From positions 2,294,001 to 2,358,000 of the forward strand of contig NZ_CP073751.1 of the NCBI RefSeq assembly GCF_020025155.1: 64,000 nucleotides of DNA, in the 5' to 3' direction. This DNA is from Halopseudomonas nanhaiensis (GTDB taxonomy: Bacteria; Pseudomonadota; Gammaproteobacteria; Pseudomonadales; Pseudomonadaceae). Position numbers and translations under genes: made by a program. The notes beneath the pieces were generated by a model. That model did not search any database, was not told where the DNA came from, and worked only from the letters and a program-made list of their open reading frames with translations. Shown here one piece after another: positions 55,460 to 63,235 of the stretch (position 1 is its first letter; every line of letters begins with the position of its first letter).

Positions 55460-56047
55460 GTGAATGCACCACACACCGTCTGGACGATCGGACATTCAAC
55501 TCACTCGATCGAAGCCTTTATTGCTTTGCTCCAGCATTACGATATTGAAGCCATTGCCGATGTCAGACGTTTCCCTGGCTCGCGACGATTGCCGCATTTC
55601 GGCGAAGATGCCTTGCGTGCCAGTCTGCTCGAGCACGGTATCGAGTATCGTCTCATTCCTCAGCTCGGCGGGCGACGCCGGGCCGCGCCCGACACGCCGA
55701 ACACCGGCTGGCGCAACGCATCCTTCCGTGGCTACGCCGATCACATCGCTAGCGAAGAATTCGACGAGGGGCTTCGCATCCTTCTTGAGCTGGCCGGTCA
55801 GCGTCGCACCTCGATGATGTGCGCCGAAGTGCTGTGGTGGCGCTGTCACCGCTCTCTCGTGTCAGACGTGCTGAAGGTGCGCGGGATCGAGGTGCTGCAT
55901 ATTCAGGATGCGAAGCAGATCGGCGAACACCCTTTTACTGCGCCGGCCCGTCTGGTTGCCGGTAAGCTGAGTTACGCCCCCTCCGGCGGCGAGCCCCTGA
56001 ACGAGAAGCAGCGCAGCTACGGCGTGCAGACGAGCCTGGACTTCTGA
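55460..56047 (+). CDS. DUF488 family protein
   Basis: 195 residues, DUF488: TIGHSTHSIEAFIALLQHYD, ADVRRFPGSRRLPHF, MCAEVLWWRCHRSLVSD with the conserved Cys and HR motif, and YAPSGGEPLNEKQ. Enzymatic role unknown. GTG start with AGGAG (55445-55449) upstream. Monocistronic. Confidence 0.9.
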   Translation: MNAPHTVWTIGHSTHSIEAFIALLQHYDIEAIADVRRFPGSRRLPHFGEDALRASLLEHGIEYRLIPQLGGRRRAAPDTPNTGWRNASFRGYADHIASEEFDEGLRILLELAGQRRTSMMCAEVLWWRCHRSLVSDVLKVRGIEVLHIQDAKQIGEHPFTAPARLVAGKLSYAPSGGEPLNEKQRSYGVQTSLDF

Positions 56048-56149
56048 AGGCAAGCGTCGCACCGGTTGCTCGTCGGCTGCCTGCGGACGGCCGGAACAAC
56101 CCTCTCGGCTGCCGGTCATCTGCTTACACTCAACAATCGGGGATCATCC

Positions 56150-56827
56150 ATGCAAATCCAACAGTTGCTCAATCAGATTTCCAACAAGAACGGGCCGGAG
56201 AACGTACAGGGCTGGGAACGCGCGGCCTCGGCGGTAACCGGTCTGATGATGGTCAAAAAAGGGTTACGCGCTCGGGGCCTGGGCAGCCTGGTCCTTCTGG
56301 CAACGGGGGGCATGGCAATCATGCGTGCGGTGAACGGACGCTGCGAACTCAAGCGCATGCTGACCGAATCTCAGCACGGTGGGTCGCAGGGTGCGGACAA
56401 GGAGCGCTACAGCCACATGCCGATGGACTCGGAAGTGCACAGCCCTGACTTCAAATCCTCGGGTACTTCAATGCCCGACTCCACGCAGATGGGTAACGAG
56501 GCATCCGCCGCGCGCGGGGCGACGCCGTCCGGCAGTGCGACGGGCTCCAACGCGTCCGGTACCACCGGCAGCTCGGCCGCGTCAGGATCGTCCAGCGGTT
56601 CCGGTACCTCAGGCGGCGTCGGCAGCTCCGGCACCCTGGGCAACCCGACGCCAGCCGGAACCTCCGGGAGCACCAGCAAGCCAGGTAGCTCCAGTTCCGG
56701 AAGCTCCAGCAGCGGATCCACTTCAGGCAGCCCCAGCTCGTCCACCACGTCTGGAAGTGCGGGTAGCTCCAGCGCCACTGCTGGCTCCAATCCCTCCAGC
56801 AAACCTGATAGCACCGGCAACAGTTAA
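56150..56827 (+). CDS. YgaP/DUF2892-like membrane protein with Ser/Gly-rich tail
   Basis: 225 residues. The N-terminal ~75 residues look like the YgaP-type transmembrane domain (NVQGWERAASAVTGLMMVKK; LGSLVLLATGGMAIMRAV). The last ~120 are an extreme Ser/Gly/Thr/Pro low-complexity tail of GSS-, SGS- and TSG-like units, likely disordered. Start ATG 56150 follows CGGGGA; the in-frame extension to 56066 is rejected. Function unknown. Confidence 0.75.
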   Translation: MQIQQLLNQISNKNGPENVQGWERAASAVTGLMMVKKGLRARGLGSLVLLATGGMAIMRAVNGRCELKRMLTESQHGGSQGADKERYSHMPMDSEVHSPDFKSSGTSMPDSTQMGNEASAARGATPSGSATGSNASGTTGSSAASGSSSGSGTSGGVGSSGTLGNPTPAGTSGSTSKPGSSSSGSSSSGSTSGSPSSSTTSGSAGSSSATAGSNPSSKPDSTGNS

Positions 56828-56870
56828 CTGAAGCGAGAGGGGGCGTCGCCGTTCGACGCCCCCTGCCCTC

Positions 56871-58268
56871 TCATAGTGTTTTGCGAACCGGCGAACGCGC
56901 CGAGCCTCTCGCCGAGACCCAGTCAAACAGCGGCAGTAACAACACACTCGCACCGAACGCGGGCATGACCAGGGCAAGCAAGAGGGCCGCAGTTGCCACC
57001 CCCCACCTCGAACGCCGGGTCATCCGCCCCCAGATCGTAATCAATCCTGAAGACAGGGCCCCGGCATTGCGTGTGTTACGTCGCCACCACATTGCATAGC
57101 CGAGCATTACCATGATCACAACGCCTGCCGCGGTCAGTACCAGCAACAGCTGGTTCACCCAGCCGAACAGGCTACCCATGTGCGCATCGATTCCCCAGCG
57201 TGTGAGCTTGGCCGCAAGCGGATACGTCGCGAACTCCAGCCTGTCGACCACCTGCATGCTTCGCGGATCGATTGCCACCGCATCGACCTGGGTCGGCCAG
57301 CTTCGATCAATCTCGGTAACGGTCCAGGCGCGGTCGTGCCCCCCGGACGGTCGAATCTCGATTCGCCCGGCATCGATGCCAGCCCGGCGGGCGCCGAGCA
57401 ATACCTGGTCGAGCGGCGTGAGATCGACTGGGCTCTGCGGCGCGACGCCAGGCAAAGGCGCGTGATGCTCGGCATGCATATCAGCGGGCGCGCTGGTGTC
57501 CAGTCGAGTGTTCAGCGCCGGCGTCGCCATTCCGGCGAATGCCCGCGCCACCCCGATAGTGTCGCCCGCCCATTTCGACCAGGTCAGGCCCGTCGCAGAA
57601 AAGAACAGCATTCCGAGCAGCAGGCACAGGCCGAGGGATGAGTGCCAACGCTGCAACTCTGGTCTGCGCATGCTCCCGCGGCGATGGCGTACCCGCGCGC
57701 GCCAGACCAGCAGGCCGCCAGCTGCCATCAACCAGAGCCATGAAGCGGCCAGTTCGCTATACAGCCGACCCCACTCGCCGAGAAACAACCGCCGGTGCAG
57801 GTCCCCCAGCCAGCTGCGCAAGGGCAGTACGCCGGTGGTGCCATACACGGTCAGCTCGCCAAGCGGCGTGGCTGTGACTGGATCGACGAACACTGCCCAG
57901 TGCTCGGAAGCGTCCAGGCCCGGTACGCTGAACATCACCCGAGTGGTCAGGCCGGGGCCAGGTGACGGGCGAACGGCCGCCAAAGCCGCAGGTTCGCCGA
58001 GATATCGCTGCGCAGCGTCGACCTGAAGCGAAAGTGGCTGGACTGCACCGCGACTGTCAGTGAACAGAAGGTGTTGATAAAGCCGATATTCGAGTTGCGG
58101 GGTCAACGCGTAAAGCAGACCGCTCAACGCGGCGATCAGGATAAAGGGTCCGATGAACAACCCTGCGAGGAAATGCAGCCGGGTGATCAGAGCAAGCAGG
58201 AGCTTGTCCGTATTCCCGCGCGGTGTGGCTCCGGCCTGCTCGGTCGGATCCTGAAGAACGATGGACAT
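56871..58268 (-). CDS. PepSY-associated TM protein (PiuB-like)
   Basis: 465-residue inner-membrane protein with four or more TM helices and PepSY regions, as in PiuB-like proteins tied to iron/siderophore reduction. Segments: LITRLHFLAGLFIGPFILIA, LGDLHRRLFLGEWGRLYSEL, RWHSSLGLCLLLGMLFFSAT, LTRWGIDAHMGSLFGWVNQL with membrane His residues that could bind haem. The periplasmic loop has His-rich MHAEHHAPL. Follows the DUF2946 gene by 85 bp on the same strand; such pairs occur near TonB receptors or copper genes. Confidence 0.88.
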   Translation of the reverse strand: MSIVLQDPTEQAGATPRGNTDKLLLALITRLHFLAGLFIGPFILIAALSGLLYALTPQLEYRLYQHLLFTDSRGAVQPLSLQVDAAQRYLGEPAALAAVRPSPGPGLTTRVMFSVPGLDASEHWAVFVDPVTATPLGELTVYGTTGVLPLRSWLGDLHRRLFLGEWGRLYSELAASWLWLMAAGGLLVWRARVRHRRGSMRRPELQRWHSSLGLCLLLGMLFFSATGLTWSKWAGDTIGVARAFAGMATPALNTRLDTSAPADMHAEHHAPLPGVAPQSPVDLTPLDQVLLGARRAGIDAGRIEIRPSGGHDRAWTVTEIDRSWPTQVDAVAIDPRSMQVVDRLEFATYPLAAKLTRWGIDAHMGSLFGWVNQLLLVLTAAGVVIMVMLGYAMWWRRNTRNAGALSSGLITIWGRMTRRSRWGVATAALLLALVMPAFGASVLLLPLFDWVSARGSARSPVRKTL

Positions 58269-58353
58269 GAGTGTGGCGCCTTGTACAGGGCAGGAACTGA
58301 TACCTCTCCCGACGCGAGACAGACCGACGATAGGGAAAGGCGGAACGGTGTAT

Positions 58354-58803
58354 TCAGGTCAGGCGAAGCTGTGCGGGCGGGGCTCGGGGGTTGATCGCTG
58401 GCCGAAGCTGGCGTGGCGAAGTACGGCGTATGTCGGCAGCCATGGGGCGCGCCGGTACCAGGATGGGGAGCACCGTGTCGACAGCTGCTGTGGCAAGTGC
58501 GACGCCAGGCTGCGCCGAGGCGCAGCAACACGGGGAAGCCGGGTCAACCGAGGACGGTGCGTGGGCATCCTGCTCGGTCTGCACCAACGATGCAGACCCA
58601 GGCGGATGGAGGTGATGGTCATGCGCATCGGCTTGCGCGGCGGCAGTGATCGAGGCAGTGGCGCCCAGGCAGTGGCCTCCGATACCGTACGCCAGCCTGA
58701 CCTCGGCACTAGCACTCGCCAGCGCCGGCATACCCAGTACATGCATGAGCATGGCCAGACAGGCAAGCACAGCATAGGAACGGCGGCGTGACGGCTTGGA
58801 CAT
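58354..58803 (-). CDS. DUF2946-like Cys/His protein
   Basis: 149 residues. Signal-peptide-like N-terminus (SYAVLACLAMLMHVLGMPAL), then metal-ligand clusters: ADAHDHHLH and PASPCCCASAQ, followed by a basic Pro-rich tail. Matches the loose DUF2946 pattern, proteins of unknown function common in metal regions. Between DAHP synthase (30-bp gap) and PepSY gene, same strand. Confidence 0.72.
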   Translation of the reverse strand: MSKPSRRRSYAVLACLAMLMHVLGMPALASASAEVRLAYGIGGHCLGATASITAAAQADAHDHHLHPPGSASLVQTEQDAHAPSSVDPASPCCCASAQPGVALATAAVDTVLPILVPARPMAADIRRTSPRQLRPAINPRAPPAQLRLT

Positions 58804-58833
58804 CGAGGATCCCGGGCGGTGGGTCAGATGAGT

Positions 58834-59934
58834 CTACCTCAGCGCAGCCGCTTTGCCAGCCAGCCTGTCCGCCGCATGCAGCAGTGCCTGTTCGGTCTTC
58901 GTCCAGCCCAGACACCCGTCGGTAACCGAAACGCCGTAAGCCAGCTGTCCGGTGAGCGGCTGGGAGCCGTCGAACAGATGGCTTTCGAGCATCACCCCCC
59001 GCAGAGCAGTTTCTCCGGCCAGGCGCTGCTCGATCACCGACTCCAGCACAGCCGGCTGGCGCAGGGGATCCTTGCCACTGTTGGCGTGACTGCAGTCGAC
59101 GATCAGCCTCGCGTCGATACCCCGCTTCGCCAGTGCCGCTCGCGCCATTGAAACGTGATCCGGCCCGTAATTGGGGCCTGCAGAGCCACCACGCAAGACC
59201 AGATGCACGTCCGGATTGCCCTGTGTCCGGATCAGTGCAGGGCAGCCCAGCTCATCCACACCGAAATGCTGATGAGAATGGGCAGCCGAACCCATTGCGT
59301 CGCAAGCGATGCTCACGCTTCCGTCGGTGCCGTTCTTGAAGCCCACCGGCAAGTCCAATCCGCTGACCAGTTCGCGATGCACCTGCGACTCACTGGTGCG
59401 GGCGCCAATTGCCGCCCAGGCAAGCAGATCGTCGAGATAGCCCGCCGCCAGCGGCTGCAGGAGTTCAGTGGCTACCGGAAGGTCGAGCGCGATCATTGAA
59501 AGCATCAGCCGGCGGGACAGCGCAAGGCCTTCGGCCATATCGCCGCGCCCATCGAGGTGTGGGTCATACAGCATGCCCTTCCAGCCAATCGTCGTGCGCG
59601 GCTTTTCCACATAGGCACGCATGACCAGCAGCAGCGTGTCATTCACCTGGGTGGACAGGTGCGCGAGGCGTTCGGCGTATTCGAGCGCTGAGTCCGGCTC
59701 ATGGAGCGAACAGGGACCGGCAATGACCAGCAGGCGGTCGTCTTCACCGCAGAGTACGGCGCGCACTGCATCGCGCTGGCGAGCAATACGCTGGTCCAGC
59801 GAATCGCTGACCGGAATTTGGTGGCGCAGCTGAGCTGGCGATGGCAGCGGCTGGGTGGACCGTCGGGCGCGAACCGAAACGGGAGCGGTATCGGACAGGT
59901 TAATTACGTTTGCGGCAGGGATGGGAGCGTTCAT
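58834..59934 (-). CDS. aroF: 3-deoxy-7-phosphoheptulonate (DAHP) synthase, class I
   Basis: 366 residues. Condenses phosphoenolpyruvate and erythrose-4-phosphate, the first step of aromatic amino-acid synthesis. AroFGH-type signatures: VIAGPCSLHEPDSALEYAER, YVEKPRTTIGWKGMLYDPHL, GARTSESQVHRELVSGLDLP, VGFKNGTDGS, DCSHANSGK. Which paralogue (Tyr-, Phe- or Trp-sensitive) is not decidable here, so the symbol is provisional. SD GAGGA (59948-59944) lies 9 nt before the ATG and directly after a hairpin. Upstream are two aromatic-rich leader peptides and a terminator. Confidence 0.94.
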   Translation of the reverse strand: MNAPIPAANVINLSDTAPVSVRARRSTQPLPSPAQLRHQIPVSDSLDQRIARQRDAVRAVLCGEDDRLLVIAGPCSLHEPDSALEYAERLAHLSTQVNDTLLLVMRAYVEKPRTTIGWKGMLYDPHLDGRGDMAEGLALSRRLMLSMIALDLPVATELLQPLAAGYLDDLLAWAAIGARTSESQVHRELVSGLDLPVGFKNGTDGSVSIACDAMGSAAHSHQHFGVDELGCPALIRTQGNPDVHLVLRGGSAGPNYGPDHVSMARAALAKRGIDARLIVDCSHANSGKDPLRQPAVLESVIEQRLAGETALRGVMLESHLFDGSQPLTGQLAYGVSVTDGCLGWTKTEQALLHAADRLAGKAAALR

Positions 59935-59949
59935 GAGCTATTTTCCTCG

Positions 59950-59973
59950 GCCGTGGCGGTGCTCCGCCACGGC
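59950..59973 (-). promoter_or_regulatory. Hairpin between second leader peptide and DAHP synthase SD
   Basis: Perfect 10-bp stem GCCGTGGCGG / CCGCCACGGC with a 4-nt loop. It begins 1 nt after the leader stop codon and ends 1 nt before the GAGGA ribosome site of the synthase gene. A ribosome at the leader stop would melt it. No T-tract follows, so translational control is more likely than termination. Confidence 0.55.
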
Positions 59974-59974
59974 A

Positions 59975-60070
59975 TTATCGTGACGTTCGACTGGGTACTG
60001 GATGTGGTGCGACGGACGCGCCGGTAAATCGCCAGCTGCGGTAGGAAAACAGTCGATAGGTGCGATACAT
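59975..60070 (-). CDS. Second aromatic-rich leader peptide (31 aa)
   Basis: ATG 60070-60068 with SD GAGGA 7 nt upstream; TAA at 59977-59975. The first 15 residues, MYRTYRLFSYRSWRF, contain three Tyr, two Phe and one Trp, with five Arg; then TGASVAPHP and PVPSRTSR. This codon bias is that of an amino-acid-sensing leader, not a normal protein. It sits between the intrinsic terminator (60108-60141) and the DAHP synthase gene. Confidence 0.65.
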   Translation of the reverse strand: MYRTYRLFSYRSWRFTGASVAPHPVPSRTSR

Positions 60071-60107
60071 GGGCAGATCCTCGTGTGAATAGAAACAAAC
60101 AGCCAAT

Positions 60108-60141
60108 AAAAAACCCCGGTCGGGTTGCCGACCGGGGTTTT
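60108..60141 (-). terminator. Attenuator-type intrinsic terminator upstream of DAHP synthase
   Basis: 14-bp perfect stem (60110-60123 with 60128-60141; AAAACCCCGGTCGG / CCGACCGGGGTTTT), 4-nt loop, T6 on the minus strand. It lies 46 nt after the stop of the first leader peptide, the distance expected for a transcription attenuator. Confidence 0.85.
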
Positions 60142-60173
60142 GCGAAACTGCGTGGTGGCGACCCTCTGAATGG

Positions 60174-60217
60174 GCGCCTGCGGGGTATCAGGCGCGTATG
60201 CGGCTAAACCAATACCC
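60174..60217 (-). promoter_or_regulatory. Competing RNA pairings between first leader and terminator
   Basis: On the minus strand GCGCCTG (60195-60189) pairs with CAGGCGC (60180-60174). The loop of this hairpin, ATACCC (60188-60183), is also complementary to GGGTAT (60217-60212), which lies in the Gly-Tyr codons of leader 1. The two pairings exclude each other, so ribosome position could choose between them. Confidence 0.5.
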
Positions 60218-60316
60218 AAAATAGACTGCAACGTCGGCCAGACTCGGTCGCGCGCCCGTCACCCCGGCCGAAGCCGTGGCGATAATCGAAAGCGGTCGAG
60301 CGACACTAGCTGACAT
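60188..60316 (-). CDS. First aromatic leader peptide (42 aa) upstream of DAHP synthase
   Basis: ATG 60316 with SD AGGAG 6 nt upstream, stop TGA 60190-60188. The peptide starts MSASVARPLSII and near its end has VAVYFGYWFSRIRA: five aromatic codons (Tyr, Phe, Tyr, Trp, Phe) in six, immediately before the stop and a transcription terminator. This is the form of a classical attenuation leader for an aromatic pathway gene. A longer in-frame start at 60376 is unlikely because it lies upstream of the predicted promoter. Confidence 0.7.
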   Translation of the reverse strand: MSASVARPLSIIATASAGVTGARPSLADVAVYFGYWFSRIRA

Positions 60317-60340
60317 ACAGGTCTCCTGAAACGTGTTCAG

Positions 60341-60370
60341 ACTGTAGCGGATTCGCGTCGGATCACGCAA
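60341..60370 (-). promoter_or_regulatory. Candidate promoter of leader-aroF unit
   Basis: Minus strand -35 TTGCGT (60370-60365), 18-bp spacer, -10 TACAGT (60346-60341). Transcription would start near 60334, about 18 nt before the first leader ATG. Confidence 0.45.
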
Positions 60371-60407
60371 GCGCACGAAACGCGCCTTCCAACGCTTCTC
60401 CAGCGAT

Positions 60408-60433
60408 GAGCCGGCTTCAGCCGAAGCCGGCTC
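60408..60433 (-). terminator. Hairpin downstream of acylase gene
   Basis: Perfect 11-bp stem GAGCCGGCTTC / GAAGCCGGCTC, 4-nt loop, just after the acylase gene. No T-tract on either strand, so it may stabilise the 3' end. Confidence 0.45.
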
Positions 60434-60452
60434 GCACCATCACTCTCTCAGT

Positions 60453-62876
60453 TCAAGCTTGGGACCCACCGCCTGCTCGGCAATCTGTGCGGCGCTGAAG
60501 GGTAGCGCGATCCAGTTCTTGTCCGAATAGCGTCGTGTCTGGTCCCGGGTTGGGGCTGGTCGTGTCTGCGGACTGCGAGTACGCCAGGAGCGCCTCTACA
60601 ACGGGCCCGTTCTCGTCGAACGTAACCGTTTGCATGTAGGTAGGCCCCTTGTTGATCGGCGTGTAATTGCCGCTATCGTCCGGACCCGGGCCCTCTGCCA
60701 CGTTGAACACACCCTCCCGCCCGATGCCACCGTGCATGGGAATGCGCTCATCATTGTTGCCTGCATCGACGACGAACTGAATCTCGCCCAGCGACGCGTC
60801 AAGCGCGACATTCCTGCTCTGGAACAGGGCGATGGCATCACCCAGCGCGGTGCGGGTGTCGCTATCGATCACCAGTCCCCTCGGCGTATTGACCGGATCG
60901 TTCTGATCGAACGGTACGCTGAATACGTTGGCGGTAGTCTCCTGGAACGGAACGCGCTTCCAGAACTCACGGAACACATGCGCACCGCGACTATCGAGGT
61001 TGTTGCGCCGGTCCCAGTCATCGAGTACCTGACAAGCCGTGGTGGCGTCCACGGTTCCACCGTCGCTGGTAGGCATGATGGGGTCGATCAGACAATCATC
61101 CAGCACGTCGTCCAGCACCAGTTCTGCTGCATAGCTGCGGTTGCCATAGACCAGTGTCTGGAGCTGGTCGAGCGTGAAGCCGGCAGCGCCCAGACCGTCG
61201 CTGCCATCCAGACGATCCTCGAGTTGGACAAGCCCCATGCGCGAGCGCATCAGCAACGGTACCGCTTCGCCAATGGTTGCACCGGGGTAAGGCAGCAGAC
61301 GTCGCCGCAGTAATGGGGAGTAGCCCGTCAACGGCGCATCGGGGTTGCTCAGCCAGTAGCTGTCGTTGGAATTTGCCACGTAGTCGTTGCGTACCAGCAC
61401 AGGCAGATTGCCCGGACCAAAGATGCCCTTTTGCGGGGAGTCGGCGTCCTCGCCCCATTCACAGGCTGCGGTCGCGCCATTCAGGGCAGGGATCCCCGCA
61501 GCGGCCAGAGCCTGCAACGCGGGTTGGCCATCGATGCAGGCCTGGAACTTCTCGGTGGTGACGTGAGGCACGGTAGAGATATCGGCGTACATCGCTTTTC
61601 CGTAGCGATCGGTTGCGATGGTATTGACGAACGGCAAGCCGACGATGGTCTGGAGCTTGTCGACCAGATCCTCGACGCTGGTAGCCTTGTCCATTGCGAG
61701 CCATTGATTGATTGCCCGCGGATTCTCGGAGGCAGCGTCACGAATGGCAAAGGCGATACCTGCACCACCCCAGGGCGGCAGCTGATCGTTGACCAGATTC
61801 ACCGCAATCATCGGGCCGTAGTGAGACAGGTACACACTGCCCTGCTGCGTACTGCCATTGGCCAGCTGAATGCTTACGTCCACCCGCTCGATATCACGCT
61901 GTTCGAGCTGTCCGTCTGCAGTCTGAGACAGGTATTTCATCGGGTCGCCATCGACCAGCGCAAGCTGATACAAAGTGAAACGCTTGGCAGTCGAGACCGT
62001 GTGGCTCCAGGCGACATCCTTGTTGAAACCGATGTTCGGAAAGGGTTGCCCCTGCTGGCCTACGCCCATGACGTCCAGCTCGCCAGGCAACGTCAAATGG
62101 AACTCGTAGAAGCGCTGGACGCCGTCCCATGGCTCATGCGGGTTACCGTACAGCATGCCGTTGCCGCTGGCGGTAAGCTCCGATCCAAGCGCATAGGCGT
62201 TGCTGCCGCCGTTGGCAACGTTGATAGTGGTCATGTCGAAGCCGCTGTCGCTGTTGACGCTGGCGGCGGTCCCAGGCGGCTGAGCTGCAACGATCGGACC
62301 GACGAAGTTGGACAGCCCCCCTCGTAGCCCGCCCTTCCCGTATACGGCGAGCAGATCCTGCTCGGTAATCTCCCTGACCCAGGCCTGACCTGCGCAGGCG
62401 GGGTCGATATTCGCGGCGCCGGTGTCGCGCAAATAGCGGTTGTAGCCTGCGGCATAGCCGGATACGGCGTCCCTCACCTGCTGGTTCTGCGCATCCCAGA
62501 ACGTCTGACGCTGCGCAGCGGAGTTGTACCAGGTATAGAAAATGTCGCTGGCTACGCTGCCGTTGGCCAGGTAGCGGGCACTTTCGCCGTTGGCGAACAC
62601 GATCTCCTCGGCGAGCGAACAGATGTTGTCCTCGGCGAATGCATAGCCCACACCGTACCCGAGCCCCTTGTAATCCTGAGCGGTGATGTGCGGAATACCG
62701 AACTGCGTTCGCTGTATGTCCACGGAATAGGTGTTCTGCGCGGGAGGCGTCGGTTCGGCGACCGGTGGATCGTCATTATCACTGCCCCCGCTCAGGCAGC
62801 CGGACAGTGCAAGACTGGCGGTGACGCTCAGGATCGCAAAAACGCGGCCTCGAAGGCCGTATGGCTCGATCTGCAT
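60453..62876 (-). CDS. Penicillin/AHL acylase-family Ntn-hydrolase lipoprotein, apparent 3' frameshift
   Basis: 807 residues as read. Lipoprotein signal with LSGC (Cys27), then the acylase fold (VDIQRTQFGIPHITAQDYKG, GYGVGYAFAEDNICSLAEEI). The autocatalytic nucleophile is Ser225 in NGGSNAYALG, followed by YGNPHEPWDGVQRFYEFHLT. Such enzymes cleave amides of beta-lactams or acyl-homoserine lactones. The last 28 codons (from about 60544 to 60453) do not look like the family. In the +1 frame the same DNA encodes RRYSDKNWIALPFSAAQIAE, the expected C-terminus, ending at 60440. One missing G in the CCCGGG run at 60544-60549 explains it: a real mutation or a sequencing error. Confidence 0.88.
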   Translation of the reverse strand: MQIEPYGLRGRVFAILSVTASLALSGCLSGGSDNDDPPVAEPTPPAQNTYSVDIQRTQFGIPHITAQDYKGLGYGVGYAFAEDNICSLAEEIVFANGESARYLANGSVASDIFYTWYNSAAQRQTFWDAQNQQVRDAVSGYAAGYNRYLRDTGAANIDPACAGQAWVREITEQDLLAVYGKGGLRGGLSNFVGPIVAAQPPGTAASVNSDSGFDMTTINVANGGSNAYALGSELTASGNGMLYGNPHEPWDGVQRFYEFHLTLPGELDVMGVGQQGQPFPNIGFNKDVAWSHTVSTAKRFTLYQLALVDGDPMKYLSQTADGQLEQRDIERVDVSIQLANGSTQQGSVYLSHYGPMIAVNLVNDQLPPWGGAGIAFAIRDAASENPRAINQWLAMDKATSVEDLVDKLQTIVGLPFVNTIATDRYGKAMYADISTVPHVTTEKFQACIDGQPALQALAAAGIPALNGATAACEWGEDADSPQKGIFGPGNLPVLVRNDYVANSNDSYWLSNPDAPLTGYSPLLRRRLLPYPGATIGEAVPLLMRSRMGLVQLEDRLDGSDGLGAAGFTLDQLQTLVYGNRSYAAELVLDDVLDDCLIDPIMPTSDGGTVDATTACQVLDDWDRRNNLDSRGAHVFREFWKRVPFQETTANVFSVPFDQNDPVNTPRGLVIDSDTRTALGDAIALFQSRNVALDASLGEIQFVVDAGNNDERIPMHGGIGREGVFNVAEGPGPDDSGNYTPINKGPTYMQTVTFDENGPVVEALLAYSQSADTTSPNPGPDTTLFGQELDRATLQRRTDCRAGGGSQA

Positions 62877-63235
62877 GACAGCTTCCTTCTCAATGTTGTT
62901 GTTTTTGTATCGAGGCGACCTTGCTGTCTCTTGGGCAAGACAGTTGGTCGCTAGGAATGACGCTAGCAGGTGGCGTTCAGGCCAATTGTCGCCTTGGCGA
63001 CGATGTTGCGGGCCGGCACGCGCAGGTTTCGATACCGAGCCCCGTTCACGACACCCGCCAAGCGCAGCGGTTCGTCCCGTGATTCCGGGCTCCAGGTGAA
63101 ATCGACTCCAGGCGAGGCGATTGGCATCGCTGCCGGAAAACGCTATTTCAGCAAGCGGGTCGGGACCGGTTTATGTCCGAAATGCCCTGCCTTTTCATGG
63201 CCGGACGCCCCGACGCACGCCGGCTACGGCACCAT
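62877..63235. other. 359-bp intergenic region
   Basis: No supportable gene. It separates the acylase gene from the end of the beta-lactamase gene, both on the minus strand. No T-rich terminator or clear promoter is visible. Confidence 0.4.

Noticed and set aside
55162-55548. GTG frame with GGAGG six nt upstream
   Set aside because: Overlaps the start of the DUF488 gene in another frame, ends in family-unlike sequence; the ribosome-like site is probably chance in an AT-rich patch.
60188-60376. Longer 62-codon version of the first aromatic leader
   Set aside because: Its start would lie upstream of the predicted -35 and lacks an SD; the 42-codon form has AGGAG at ideal spacing.
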